Assembly: GCA_019448385.1 (NCBI GenBank)
Contig: JAGTXO010000001.1
Coordinates: forward strand, 620,001 to 684,000
Reading direction: 5' to 3'
Source: Diacronema lutheri
Lineage: Eukaryota; Haptophyta; Pavlovophyceae; Pavlovales; Pavlovaceae
DNA: 64,000 nt
The position numbers and the translations under genes are program-made. Position 1 is the first letter of the stretch. Every line of letters starts with the position of its first letter. Below are positions 17,742 through 27,024 of the stretch, one piece after another. The notes under the pieces are model-generated. The model was not told the DNA's origin. It made no database searches and saw only the letters and a program-made list of their open reading frames with translations.

Positions 17742-19405
17742 ATGTGGCGCCACTGCGCACGCACAATGTGCGCGCGAGGCGCGGCTGCCGCTGCCGCCGC
17801 CGAGCGCCCAAGCGCGCGCGCCGCCGCCGTGCGCGCCGCCCCGCGGCCAGGTTGGTCACGCGCCCGCGCGCTCGCACGCCGCGCGCTGCGCGCAGGTGCT
17901 GCGCAACGTGCGCCTTACCGCAAACGCCATCTGGGAGACGCTCCCGGACGACGAGCGCAAGGAGCTGCGCGCGCGGCTCAAGGCGCTGGACCTGCGCGAC
18001 CACGATGGCCAGCCGATCAAGTGGACAGGCACGAACGGCCTCACCCCGCCGATGTCGGACGTGCGCGTCAGGTACGCGGTCTTCGCGACGCGCTTCGACA
18101 TCTCCAACCGCGTCTTCGAGTACGCCGGGCGCGAGCGGCCGCCGGCCGACCTGCCGTGGCACGCGCGGCGCTCGTGGGTGGGCCTCGCGCCGCTGCCGAA
18201 AGTGCCGCTCCCGGGCCGGCAGCCCGTCGCGTCGGTGGTGACGGACGGCGTCGCCGTGCACGCCGTCGCGACCGTCCTCGTGCCGAAGGCGCAGGCGCCG
18301 GCCGGCGGCTCGAGCGTCCTGCACCGCTGGCGCCGGTCGGACGGGCGCATCGCCGTCGCGCTCGGCTCCGAGCTGCGGCGGGCGATCGACGACGAGGAGG
18401 CGGTCGTCGTCGCGGCCGACCCGAACATGGGCAACATCACCACCTACTCTGCGCACGTCGGGCGGGCGGCCGTCTGGCGGCAGTTCACGCAGCGCGCGCG
18501 CGCGCGCGCCGCGGGCTTTGCGCGCGAGACGGCCAAGACCAACGCGGCGCGGCGGCGCGTGCGCAAGAACGGGCGCGGCGAGGAGTTCAGCGTGGAGGCG
18601 GACGAGGCGCGGCTTGGCGAGGCGCACAGCGCCGAGGTGCTCGGCGAGGGCGAGTTCCTCGCCTTCCACCGCGAGAGCGCGCGGGTGCGCGAGCGCGCCG
18701 CCGAGCACGTGTACGACGCGCCGGCGCGCCGGAAGGAGCGCTGGCGGCGCGACAGCGGCGGGCGGTCCAACGCGGCGCGCGTCGCCGAGGCGCTCATCGC
18801 GGCGCACTGCGTCGACGGCGTGACGCGCGACCGGCTGCTCGTGTGCGTGGGCAAGTGGCTGCACGACAACAGGGGCGCGCAGCCCAAGGGCGCGCCGCCC
18901 GCCTTCCAGGTAGGGCTGCTGCGCGAGCTGCGGCGGCGCGGCGTCGCGGCCGTCTTCGTGCCCGAGCCGTACACGTCGATGCACTGCTCGATGCCGCGGC
19001 TCGCCAAGGGCGGAAGGCTGCAGCGCTGCGGCGCGGTGCTCGCGCAGAACCCGCGCCTGCCCGTGGCAAAGGGCGGCACGCGCACGGTGCACGCGCTCGT
19101 CATCTGCCCGGCGTGCAACGGCGGCAAGGAGCCCGTGCACCGCGACTACAACGCCGCGCGCAACATCTTCTACGACGCGCACGACATTGCGGCGCACGCG
19201 GCCGGGCGCGACACCACGTCGACGCCTGAGCGCTTTGCCCTCGTGCTCGCCTGGTGGGCGCGCGGCGAGGTGTGGGAGCGTGAGGAGCGCATGGTGCACG
19301 GCGAGGGCGACGACTGCGACGACGAGGGCGACGGCGACGACGAGGGCGACGGCGACGGCGGCGACGGCGGCGAAGGCGACGGTGACGGCGACGACGACGG
19401 CAGCG

Positions 19406-19436
<31 letters not shown>

Positions 19437-19626
19437 CGGCGGCGACGGCGGCGAAGGCGACGGTGACGGCGACGGCGACGGAGGCGGCGGCGGCGACGAC
19501 GACGATGACGGCGGGCGCGGCGGCGGCGGCGATGGCGGTGGCGACGACGGCGGCGGGCGCGGCGGCGGTGGCGGCGGCGGCTCTCGCGCCTGCACCCCCG
19601 CCCGCATCAAGCGCGGCCGGCGTTGA
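17742..19626 (+). CDS. Fanzor: eukaryotic TnpB-like RNA-guided nuclease
   Basis: Proposed exons 17742-17828 and 17896-19626 (67-bp intron, GTGCGC...GCAG) give 605 residues; the second exon alone carries the recognisable protein. All three RuvC motifs are present: VVVAADPNMGNITTYSA (first Asp), VFVPEPYTSMHC (Glu) and VHRDYNAARNIFYDAHD (last Asp). The zinc-ribbon cysteines between motifs II and III are there too (MHC, QRC, CPAC). TnpB/Fanzor proteins are OMEGA nucleases that cut DNA using a guide RNA made from the element's end. The last 110 residues are a Gly/Asp-rich tail built from short repeats, ending in a basic CTPARIKRGRR. Catalytic residues look intact, so it may be active. The 5' exon is inferred; without it the frame has only a GTG. 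Confidence 0.85.
19306..19590 (+). repeat. Gly/Asp-coding minisatellite in the Fanzor tail
   Basis: GGCGAC-type hexamers are reiterated here. A 42-base stretch starting at 19351 recurs exactly at 19432, 81 bp later. It encodes the acidic DGDGGDGGEGDGD part of the tail, then shifts to glycine-rich. Confidence 0.8.
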
Positions 19627-19834
19627 CGCACGGCCGAGCCGCGCAGCGGTCGACGCTTTGCGGGCTCTGCCCAGGTCGCGCGCGGCTGGCGACGCGCAAC
19701 GCATTCGGCACGCCCGTGCACGCCGCCGCCCATAGCCGAGCGCGCCGCACCAGCCGGCCCGCTCCAACCGCCGAGCGGATCACGGACGCTCGCTACGGCT
19801 CGTCGGCGCGCGTCACCTGCGCCGGCGGCCACTG

Positions 19835-19975
19835 CGCCGTCTGCTCCGGCCTCGTCTCGAGCAGCCCGACCGCTGCTCGCCGCCCGCACGCCGCCGCAGC
19901 AACGCTGCGCGTCGTGCTCCCGCGCTCGCCAAGCCTCACAAGGACGTCCTTCCGAACGGCCCGCGCTGCTCTCGG
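19835..19975 (-). repeat. Dispersed repeat, copy 1 (in the Fanzor element tail)
   Basis: On the minus strand this segment, containing GAGCGCGGGAGCACGACG and GGGCTGCTCGAGACGAGGCC, aligns with 40276-40428 read on the plus strand, with about nine in ten bases alike over the central 85 bp. It lies between the Fanzor stop and the right direct repeat, where an OMEGA RNA would be expected. The rest of 19627-20019 shows no gene. Confidence 0.7.
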
Positions 19976-20120
19976 GGCGCTCGACCGCGCCCCTGATCGG
20001 ATTTGGCTTGACCATCTCTACTTGTCGGCTTACAGCTGCGTCCTTCGGTCCTGACACGCAGGCACGGCATTGCCGGCCATACGCACGTTCTGCAACGCCC
20101 CGAATGCCGAAGCGCATTGC

Positions 20121-20564
20121 CTAGATGCCAAGGTCCTTCGCGAGCTGCATGATCTCCTTATCGGCATCAGGCCGCTCGTCAGGCGTGAGCTTCTTGTACC
20201 TGCAGTCGGCGACGCGCGCACGCGGATTCGTCCCGAGCCAAGCGCGCGGGAGGTTGGGGCCCGCGCGTCGCCGCGCGGCCGGTAGGCGAGCAGGGCGACG
20301 CACCGCTTGCCGGTGCGCTTCTCCCACTCCATCGTCGCCTTGATCGACGGGCGCGTGAGCTGTTTGACGAGTACCTGCATCAAGCCAAAGATGCGACATT
20401 GGGCGCGGTTCGGCACGCATGGTGTTAGGCCACACCTGCCAACGCGCAGAGTGCGCGGGGTCCAGAACGCCGTGCCATGCGCGACAGACCGGCTTGTTGA
20501 CGGGCTTCGGCTCAGTCAGTGGCGCCTCCACCTCCGGCGCCGGCGGGTTGCAGAGATTGCCCAT
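20121..20564 (-). CDS. 74-residue protein with N-terminal MGNLC, three exons, unknown
   Basis: Exons 20564-20490, 20374-20304 and 20199-20121 are joined across introns of 115 bp (GTCTGT...GCAG) and 104 bp (GTGCGT...GCAG). The joined product runs MGNLCNPPAPEVEAPL, then PVLVKQLTRPSIKATMEWEKR, then RYKKLTPDERPDADKEIMQL, a lysine-rich and well-behaved sequence unlike its GC-driven surroundings. MGNLC could be N-myristoylated and palmitoylated, suggesting membrane attachment; this is inference. No family is recognised. The gene ends 77 bp from the right direct repeat of the Fanzor element. Confidence 0.65.
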   Translation of the reverse strand: MGNLCNPPAPEVEAPLTEPKPVNKPVCRAWHGVLDPAHSARWQVWPNTMRAEPRPMSHLWLDAGTRQTAHAPVDQGDDGVGEAHRQAVRRPARLPAARRRAGPNLPRAWLGTNPRARVADCRYKKLTPDERPDADKEIMQLAKDLGI

Positions 20565-20979
20565 GGTGCAGGGCTTCGCCGAGGGGCGCCCGACTTCCCG
20601 CGAGAGCACTTTTTGAAAAAGTGAGCGCTGCTTGTTTGAAATGTGATCGCCGAAAGTGAGCGTATGCGGCTGCGAAGTTTGGAGACTCGCGAGTCGCGAC
20701 TCGGTGAGGGTCTGAGGGAACGAGGGATGGAAGCCTCATTGTCCTGTGCCCTTCCCACAAGGCAAGTCAAGCAAGCTGTACACGAGGCAAAAACTCGGGC
20801 CACGACAAAAACTAGGCGCTGCAAAGCGCAGGCAACACCGTACAGCGCGCGGCTCGGCAACCAGCGCCAGCGCTCGCGCTCGCGCGCGCGCGGATCGGCA
20901 GCGCCGGGAAAAGGGGGCGCGCGCGCTCTCGGCAAGCGGCACGGCCGGCGAGCGCATGCTCGCCAACCTGGCCCACCGG
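20565..20979. other. Intergenic region, 415 bp
   Basis: This lies between the 74-residue gene and the CXXC gene, both on the minus strand. It holds relatively AT-rich pieces (CTTGTTTGAAATGTGATC near 20630), which suit a promoter. No gene, tRNA or repeat was recognised. Confidence 0.5.
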
Positions 20980-21873
20980 CTATTGCGCGCCGACGGCGGC
21001 CGGCATCACGGCGATGGCGTCGGGCGGAATGATGACGCCTTGCAAGCACGCGACCTCGTCCGCGATCGCGTAGCGCGCCAGCGCGGGCGCGTGGCCGTCG
21101 AGCGGGAGCTGCGCGTGCACGAGACTGGGCAGCGCGGCGGCGTCTGCCGACGGGTGGATGGGCGAGCGGCACGGCCTGTGGATGCACGCCTTCTTCTTGG
21201 CGCCCGGCCCGCCAAACTTTGGGTTGTCGATGCAGTTGCGGCAGACGCCGCAGTCGGGCGTCGTGCAGCCCGTGCAGCTGCCGCAGCGCACAAAGCGCCG
21301 GCGCGAAGATGCCTTACTCGCCGACGCCTGCGGCGGCGGGAGCAAAATCGGCGCGCTGTCGGTTGCGAACATGCCCGCGGCGCACTCGTAGCCGAGCGCA
21401 TCGGCGGTGGCCATCGGCGGCGGGAGCGCGACGGGTGCGAAGGACACGTCGGGCGAGAGCGGCGAGCGCTTGCCCGGCGACGAGATCGGCTGCAGGCATC
21501 GCCGCTGCTCGCACGCCTGCTTCTTAACGTTTGCGCCCCCAAACTTCTTCTTGTCGATGCACGCCTTGCACGAGCCGCAGTCGATGGCCTGGCAGCCGAG
21601 GCAGCGGCCGCAGCGGCGCGGCTTGTTGCGCGCGGCCTCGTCATCCATGCTCGTCGACGAGCCCTTCACGCGCTTGCCCTCCGCCTCATCAATGCCCTGG
21701 TCCGACGGGCGCTTGTTCGACAGGCGGAACTCTTCGGCGTCGAGGTGCTGGCCCGATTGGAAGAGGAGCTGCAGAGCGGAGACGGCGTTGAGTAGGTCCT
21801 GCTGGGACGAGCGCCGGCGCAGCTGGAACGACTCCGGTAGCGCCGCCGCCACCGTCGTGATCGTCGCGGACAT
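20980..21873 (-). CDS. Protein with two CXXC-type (CpG-binding) zinc fingers
   Basis: A 297-residue protein with two zf-CXXC domains. The first (about residues 86-127) reads [20 protein letters not shown] then [17 protein letters not shown]; the second (about 192-234) reads [20 protein letters not shown] then [17 protein letters not shown]. Both have all eight cysteines and the conserved KFGG, the loop that contacts unmethylated CpG in CFP1, MLL, DNMT1 and TET. No methyltransferase, SET or other catalytic domain is attached. [19 protein letters not shown] stretch looks like a nuclear localisation signal. In a GC- and CpG-rich genome such a protein could mark unmethylated promoters; that is inference. 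Confidence 0.92.
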   Translation of the reverse strand: MSATITTVAAALPESFQLRRRSSQQDLLNAVSALQLLFQSGQHLDAEEFRLSNKRPSDQGIDEAEGKRVKGSSTSMDDEAARNKPRRCGRCLGCQAIDCGSCKACIDKKKFGGANVKKQACEQRRCLQPISSPGKRSPLSPDVSFAPVALPPPMATADALGYECAAGMFATDSAPILLPPPQASASKASSRRRFVRCGSCTGCTTPDCGVCRNCIDNPKFGGPGAKKKACIHRPCRSPIHPSADAAALPSLVHAQLPLDGHAPALARYAIADEVACLQGVIIPPDAIAVMPAAVGAQ

Positions 21874-22349
21874 GTCGTCGGGCTCTTGCAGCGCGGCCGG
21901 CGTTGATTACGCTCCTCCGCACGTCGGAGAGAGCGGTCTCGTGGCGTTGGATTCTTGCGCTCGCACTTTCTCTCCGACCGGCGGGTGGTTCGTTACTCTC
22001 GTCTTTGAAAAAAAATTCCCCGTGCAGCCAAAAGGGAGGCGGCGAGCCGCGTGGCGGGAGTCCCGCGGCGGGAGTCGAGCACTGCACCGCCAAAAGTGAA
22101 TTGGGCAACTGGCATCAGCGAGGCCGAGCCGCTGGCATTGCGTGGCGAGCCGGAGGGCGACTGAGTGATCGCAGGCCGCAAGCCGTCCACATGATCGACG
22201 TGCGTGACGTCAGATCAACCGATCGCGGACATGACTCTCGTCTCTCCCAACCGCGGCATCACGGGCTCTAGCGAGGCGTGCGACGCCAGCGGTGCGCGCT
22301 GCAGCTTCGGGGCAGCGGCGGCAGCCCCGGGTTTTCTCCTCATCCCATG
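21874..22349. other. Intergenic region, 476 bp
   Basis: Upstream flank of the CXXC gene on one side and the F-box-like remnant on the other. Contains a GGCGGGAGTC direct repeat (near 22050-22075) and a short A-run. Open frames on both strands here have no recognisable protein features. Confidence 0.5.
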
Positions 22350-22356
22350 GGCAGCT

Positions 22357-22650
22357 TCAGCAGGGCTGCAGGGGCGGCCACCCATGCGCGGCGGTGCTCG
22401 CACACAGCTCGCACATCAGCGGCACTTTGCCGCGCGCGATGAGCAAGCCGCGCGCACACATCACGCTCGTCTGCATGCCCGCCTGGCTGGCCACAAGTCC
22501 TAACTGCTCGATCGTGCCGTGCAGATTGCGGCACGAGAGCACGGCCGCGAGCTCGTCGTCTTTGGCAGCTGCGCGGCGACGCTCGCGAGCAAGCTGGCAG
22601 GGAGATCGTCGAGGCGGAGTGGTAAAGCAGGTGCATGCTTTGCGTGCCGC
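22357..22650 (-). pseudogene. F-box-like sequence with a frame change
   Basis: On the minus strand one frame reads LRLDDLPASLLASVAAQLPK. A frame shifted at about 22561 continues DDELAAVLSCRNLHGTIEQ and then on to a stop at 22357. Together these read like an F-box (LP-x-x-LL...LP-x-DDLA-x-x-x-SCR). A single missing base between the two halves would explain it, so it is either a decayed gene or a sequencing error. The remainder (about 40 residues) is not conserved by eye. F-box proteins normally select substrates for SCF ubiquitin ligases. Confidence 0.35.
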
Positions 22651-22925
22651 ATCACTGGTGCTGTCCGGTGATCCAGCGCTGCCTCCGTTGCTGCATCACC
22701 CGTGCACCTCATCCTCGCCCGTCGCCGCCGCGGCCAGACAATCGCGCGCGCGAGCGCGCGTACATCCGAGGCCGGGGCAAGGCGCGCGTTGGCCGCAAAT
22801 TTCCAAGTGGACCCGACACGTGTCCGCCGCGTGCGCGTGCGTCCGTGGCCCTGCCCGTCACAGCATCAGCGCCGTTCGTGGTGCTCCACGACGCCATTTT
22901 TATTTTTTGCCCATTCGCACTACGG

Positions 22926-23261
22926 ATGTCCATCTCCCGCCTCCGCGCCCGCGGCGCACTTCCCTTGGCGCGCCGCGTCGTGCCCGTGGGCGTACGCCGG
23001 CCTGTAGCTCACCGGGGCATGTTCATGGGCAGCGGGCTCGGCCCAGACGGCCAGCCGGCTAAAGTCGGCGCGAGCACGTACGTCGCGTGGGCACTGTGCG
23101 GCGTGCTGCTGGCGGGCTGCTGGGCGTGGGAGTTGTACGACTCGCAAAATCGGCCGCCTGAGGAGGCGCGCTTGCCGGATAGCGTGGTGCGCAAGCTCGA
23201 CAACGGCACCTTCCTTATGCGCGACGGCTCGATACTCAAGTCACTGCCCGGGTCTGAATGA
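22926..23261 (+). CDS. Small single-helix, probably mitochondrial protein
   Basis: A 111-residue protein. The first 30 residues (MSISRLRARGALPLARRVVPVGVRR) are Arg-rich and free of acidic residues, a mitochondrial presequence pattern. A single membrane helix follows (STYVAWALCGVLLAGCWAWELY), then a polar tail RLPDSVVRKLDNGTFLMRDGSI. The shape matches small accessory subunits of respiratory complexes, but I do not recognise which. It is preceded by a T-rich stretch at 22898-22910 that could act as a core promoter. Confidence 0.62.
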   Translation: MSISRLRARGALPLARRVVPVGVRRPVAHRGMFMGSGLGPDGQPAKVGASTYVAWALCGVLLAGCWAWELYDSQNRPPEEARLPDSVVRKLDNGTFLMRDGSILKSLPGSE

Positions 23262-23697
23262 GCGACGCGCTCGGGCTCGCAGCATACGAATCGTGAGCTC
23301 GAGCGCGCTCGGCGCGGACTATCAGAAGCCGGAAGCGCCCTTTTCGCACACGTGTGCTACTCTGGCAAGAGCTGGACGGCCGCGCGTGCGGCAGACTTTG
23401 CGATGAGGGTGATTGCGGTGCCACATGACACAGCGCCATGCGCCAGCGCCATGCGCCAGCGCCAACGCCATGCGCCAGCGTCACCCTTGTGCTTGCGGTG
23501 CTTGACCGTGCGATCGACATATCGTCAGGCTTTTGCGCCCGCCGCATGCCCGGCTCCTCGTCTGAGCACGCGCAGTCGCCCACTGCCCATCTGGTTGCTC
23601 GTCGTCGGTGAGTGGACTGATGACTCTCACATCGATTCGATCTGGCCGCCATGCGAATTTCGGATTTCCCCCATTTCTTTTTGGGCTCCCGCACAGA
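23262..23697. other. Intergenic region, 436 bp, with a 13-bp tandem repeat
   Basis: Between the small mitochondrial-type gene and LSM2. Positions 23433-23480 hold three copies of GCGCCATGCGCCA, the third separated by eight bases. A pyrimidine-rich stretch CCCCCATTTCTTTTTGGG lies about 20-35 bp before the LSM2 start. No gene recognised. Confidence 0.55.
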
Positions 23698-24286
23698 ATG
23701 GTGCGTGGGAGCGCGTGCGGCTGCGTGAGCGGGTGGGTCCTGTGTGCTCGATTCTGACCCGCCCTGCGCCCGCCGCCGCGGCGGCGCGCGCGCCTTGCAG
23801 CTGTTCTATTCGTTCTTCAAGACGTTGATAGGGAAAGAGGTCGTGGTGGAGCTGAAGAACGGTGAGGGGAACCGCGCGGCGCGTCAGGTCGCGTGCAGTT
23901 TGACGCTGACGCTCACCTGCTCCTCCGCGTGCGTGCGCGCGCAGACTTGGCGATCCGCGGGACGCTTCACTCCGTCGATCAGTATCTCAACATCAAACTT
24001 CTCAACGTGTCTGTCGTCGAGCCAGACAAGTTCCCGCACATGGTGCGCCGCGTGGGGTCAAACGTCTTCGCTGCGCTCGGCATTGCTCACGATACCACGC
24101 AACACGGCGCCGCGCGGCGCGCGTTTCTCGCCCCTCGTCGCGCCTCGCGCGCAGCAATCGGTGAAGCACTGCTTCGTGCGCGGCTCTGTGATCAGGTATG
24201 CTCAACTGCCAAAGGCCGACGTCGACGTCGAGCTGCTGCAGGACGCGACGCGCAAAGAGGCGCAGCAGCAAAGAGCAGCCAAGTGA
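23698..24286 (+). CDS. LSM2: U6 snRNA-associated Sm-like protein LSm2
   Basis: Subunit of the LSm1-7 (mRNA decapping) and LSm2-8 (U6 snRNA) rings. Four exons: 23698-23700, 23801-23861, 23945-24042, 24155-24286. Introns are 100, 83 and 112 bp. Exon 1 contributes only the ATG. The 97-residue product reads M-LFYSFFKTLIGKEVVVELKN, DLAIRGTLHSVDQYLNIKL, then VKHCFVRGSVIRYAQLP and LLQDATRKEA, matching LSm2 end to end (about 95 residues in animals), with Sm1 and Sm2 motifs complete. All joins keep frame and give the expected residues (N-G|AC = Asp). An AG|GTATG in exon 4 looks like a donor but is coding. Confidence 0.95.
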
Positions 24287-24461
24287 GCTGCGGCAATGCC
24301 GGCACGAGTTGCAGCGCATGAGCGCCCAGTCACCGGCCGCGCCACTGTGGGCACGGTGGCCCGCACCGCACCGGGGAGTGGGGAGGGGGCTCAGGACAGG
24401 AACGGTCGCGTAGGGTTGACGGGCCCAAAGCCCCCACGCTTTCGAGTCCGTCACGGAGCGC

Positions 24462-26966
24462 TCAGCAGGGCGCAGCGCCCGCGGCGTGCGGCTGCGCGTG
24501 CTCGCCCCAGAGCACGAGGCCGCCGCGCTCACGCACGTGCGCGATGAACGCGCGCCAGTGCGGGTCTGCGTCGAGCGTGCGCGAGTCGCCGACGACAATG
24601 AGCGCGCGCCGTGCGCGCGTGAGCGACACGTTGAGCCGGCGCCAGTCACCGAGGAAGCCGGTGGCGTTCCTCGCGTTGGAGCGCACGGCCGACAGGACGA
24701 TCGCCTCCTTCTCGCGCCCTTGGAAGCCGTCGACGGAGCAGACCTCGACCGCGCCGCCGGCTGCGCCGAGCCGCCCGAGCTCGTCTGCGATCGCGCGCAC
24801 CTGCGCAGCGTAGGGTGTGATTACGCCCACATCGGCTGCGTCGAGCCCGCCGGCAAGCAGCGCGCGCACCGCCTGCGCGACGATCGCCGCCTCGCACGGG
24901 TTGCAGTAGCTGGTGGACGAGCTGGGTGGCGCACCAGCGCGCAGCGTGGGTCCTCCCGCCTGCTCGGCGTCGGCATCGGCGTCGGCTTCGCCGAGCGCGC
25001 ACGCGGCCTCGGCTGTGCCTCGCGTGTCTGCCGCACGCCGCTGCTCGTGGTAGCGCAGGTCTGCCTCCGCCGCGCGGCTGTCGATGAATGCGAGCGGCAG
25101 CGACGCGTGCGGCCAGCGGAGCGCGCCGACGAGCGGCGGGCGCGGGCGCTCGTCGGGCGAACAGGCGGTGGTCAGCCGGCCGGCATAGTAGCGCCGCGCG
25201 GAGAAGGCGGCGAGCGCCTCGGGCATGCGGTACTGCACCGAGAGCAGCTCGGGGCAGCAGCCGTGCTCGACGAGCCGCGAGAAGAGCGACGGTCCGCCCG
25301 CATCGCGCGCCTCGTCTGCGCTGCGCCGCGAGAGGAGGACCGGCCCGAGCTGGCACTGGTCGCCGACGAGGACGAGGCGCGGCGCGCGCTGCGCCGAGAG
25401 GAGCGCGAGCAGTACCGCCGGCTCGATGCACTGCGATGACTCGTCGACGAGGCAGAGGTCAAAGCGCACGCGGTGCGGCGCGGCCGGATCGTCAATGGCC
25501 GCCATGGGGCCGGTCAACAGCTCGCCCGCGCCGGTGGCGGTCGCGACGACGACCTGCGCGTGCTCGAGCGCGCGCCACCTGCGCGCCATATGCTCGCGGT
25601 GCGCGCGCTCGTCGGTTGGGCCGGCCGGCGGCGCGACGAGCGCGTCGAGCGTGTGCTCACGCAGGTCAGCGCGCGCGTACGCCGGCCGGCCGAGGCGGAC
25701 GCAGCGCAGGCCGAGGGCGAGGCAGCCGGCGAGGAGGTTGTCCGCAGCCACGTTGCTCGGCGCGGCGAGCAGGCTCCGGCCCAACCGGCCGCCGCCGACG
25801 GCGAGCGCGGTCGCGAGCGCGATCGCGCACGCCGTGCGCGTCTTGCCCGTGCCGGGCGGGCCCTGCACGAGGGAAAGTTGGCGGCCAAACGACGCGCCGA
25901 CGGCGGCGCGCTGTGCCTGGTCGAGCGAGGCGCGCGCGCACGCCTCGCTCAGCACCGCGCGCGCCGGCCTAAGCGCCGCGCCGAGCGCGGGCGGCGCGAG
26001 CGGCGCGCGCGGCGCCGACGGCGCCTCAATCGCCGCGACGAACGTGCCGAGCACAAACTCGCGCAGCGCGTCGTCCGCGTCGGGCTCGGTGAAGCTGGCG
26101 AGCGCGAGCGCCATGCGGTCGAACGGGATCGCCGACATCGCGCTGTCCAGCCGCCACCGGCCCCGCGCACTCGGCGCGCCGAGCTCGCGTACGACAGCCG
26201 CGTCTGCAGAGCTTGCTGCACGTACGCAGACGTCGACGAAGCGAGGGCTGCGGCTGAGCACGACGCCGCTGATCGTCTCAACGTCGGGCGGCAACGCGGC
26301 GGCATCGAAGCGATCGTCGCCAAGCCTGGCCGCGTTTGCAACCGCCGAGCCGCCGCGCTGCGCACGCGCGCGCGCCGCGCGCGGCGCGCCGTCGGCGAGC
26401 GCTCTCGGTGGCGGCGGTGGCCCGTCCGATTGCGTTGGCGAGATCGAGACGAGGTCGCCCGCGGCGAAGCGGTGGAAGGGGAGGGCGGCGCCGCGCAAAT
26501 CGAGCCGCACCACCCGGTCGGCGTACAGCCGCCCCTTCTCCGTCGCGCTCAGCCCGAAGAGCGCAGCGCCCTCGCGCGCGAGCCGCTCGCGCCCCCAGCC
26601 GAGCAGCCGCACGCGCGCCTGCTCGCGCTCCTCGTCGAGCTCGGCCTGGAGGAGGCGGAGGTGAAACTCGGCATACCGCTTCAATCCCTCGTACTTTGCC
26701 GTGCGCCGCGCCGCGCGTCCGCGCCCAGCCGGCGGCGCGCCGCGCTCGGCCAGCGGCGGTGCGCCGAGGTCGACATCCTTGCGCGTCCACTCGGCGGACG
26801 GCGCATGCGCCCATCGGCCGTCTGGCGCGCGCGCGCTGGGCGCGCGGAAGGCACTAGCGGCCGAGCGCCCGCCCGTGGGCGCGCGTCGCGCCGGCCGCGC
26901 CGGCGCGGCCGGTGCGCTCGCGAGCAGCACGAGCACACCCAGCACGAAACCCCGCCGATCTGCCAT
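24462..26966 (-). CDS. SF1 (UPF1/SMUBP-2-like) helicase with N-terminal leader
   Basis: An 834-residue superfamily 1B helicase. Visible motifs are I QGPPGTGKTRTACA, II DESSQCIEPA, III GDQCQLGPVLLS, IV/Va QYRMPEALAAF and VGVITPYAAQV, V VCSVDGFQGREKEAIVLSAVRSN, and VI LNVSLTRARRALIVVGD. The arrangement is that of IGHMBP2/SMUBP-2 and UPF1, 5'-3' DNA/RNA helicases. Upstream lie a coiled segment (LKRYAEFHLRLLQAELDEEREQ) and a 1B-like beta-barrel region. The start at 26966 gives MADRRGFVLGVLVLLASAPAAPA, a plausible signal peptide, so plastid import is possible. The frame stays open to 27203, but that would overlap the divergent gene at 27025. Confidence 0.9.
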   Translation of the reverse strand: MADRRGFVLGVLVLLASAPAAPARPARRAPTGGRSAASAFRAPSARAPDGRWAHAPSAEWTRKDVDLGAPPLAERGAPPAGRGRAARRTAKYEGLKRYAEFHLRLLQAELDEEREQARVRLLGWGRERLAREGAALFGLSATEKGRLYADRVVRLDLRGAALPFHRFAAGDLVSISPTQSDGPPPPPRALADGAPRAARARAQRGGSAVANAARLGDDRFDAAALPPDVETISGVVLSRSPRFVDVCVRAASSADAAVVRELGAPSARGRWRLDSAMSAIPFDRMALALASFTEPDADDALREFVLGTFVAAIEAPSAPRAPLAPPALGAALRPARAVLSEACARASLDQAQRAAVGASFGRQLSLVQGPPGTGKTRTACAIALATALAVGGGRLGRSLLAAPSNVAADNLLAGCLALGLRCVRLGRPAYARADLREHTLDALVAPPAGPTDERAHREHMARRWRALEHAQVVVATATGAGELLTGPMAAIDDPAAPHRVRFDLCLVDESSQCIEPAVLLALLSAQRAPRLVLVGDQCQLGPVLLSRRSADEARDAGGPSLFSRLVEHGCCPELLSVQYRMPEALAAFSARRYYAGRLTTACSPDERPRPPLVGALRWPHASLPLAFIDSRAAEADLRYHEQRRAADTRGTAEAACALGEADADADAEQAGGPTLRAGAPPSSSTSYCNPCEAAIVAQAVRALLAGGLDAADVGVITPYAAQVRAIADELGRLGAAGGAVEVCSVDGFQGREKEAIVLSAVRSNARNATGFLGDWRRLNVSLTRARRALIVVGDSRTLDADPHWRAFIAHVRERGGLVLWGEHAQPHAAGAAPC

Positions 26967-27024
26967 CGGGAAGGCCGTTGGCGCCATCGCCCTTCCCGCG
27001 AGGCGGAGCCCACCGTCAACGGCC

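Larger units (their letters stand above)
17703..20043 (+). mobile_element. Fanzor-bearing element bounded by 24-bp direct repeats
   Basis: Perfect 24-bp direct repeats at 17703-17726 and 20020-20043 (both begin ACTTGTCGGCTTACAGCTG) bracket 2,293 bp that contain the Fanzor gene and a 390-bp tail. The left copy starts directly after the stop codon of the PNKP fusion gene; a 13-bp part of the repeat (CGGCTTACAGCTG) also occurs a third time within the last codons of that gene (17686-17698). No terminal inverted repeats and no separate transposase were seen. The direct repeats could be a long target-site duplication or the element's own ends. The tail (about 19835-19975) shares a dispersed repeat with 40276-40428. 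Confidence 0.68.

Noticed and set aside
19230-20117. Minus-strand frame through the Fanzor tail rich in Pro and Ser
   Set aside because: It is the antisense of the Gly/Asp minisatellite; the high Pro/Ser content is a by-product.
23433-23480. Possible CRISPR-like short repeats
   Set aside because: Units are directly adjacent 13-mers without spacers, so this is a simple tandem repeat.
23236-23694. Minus-strand frame starting MREPKKKWGK next to LSM2
   Set aside because: Low-complexity Ser/Arg composition, overlaps the 13-bp tandem repeat, no recognisable motif.
24186-24205. AG|GTATG in LSM2 exon 4 resembling a splice donor
   Set aside because: Translation across it gives the conserved RGSVIRYAQLP, so it is coding.
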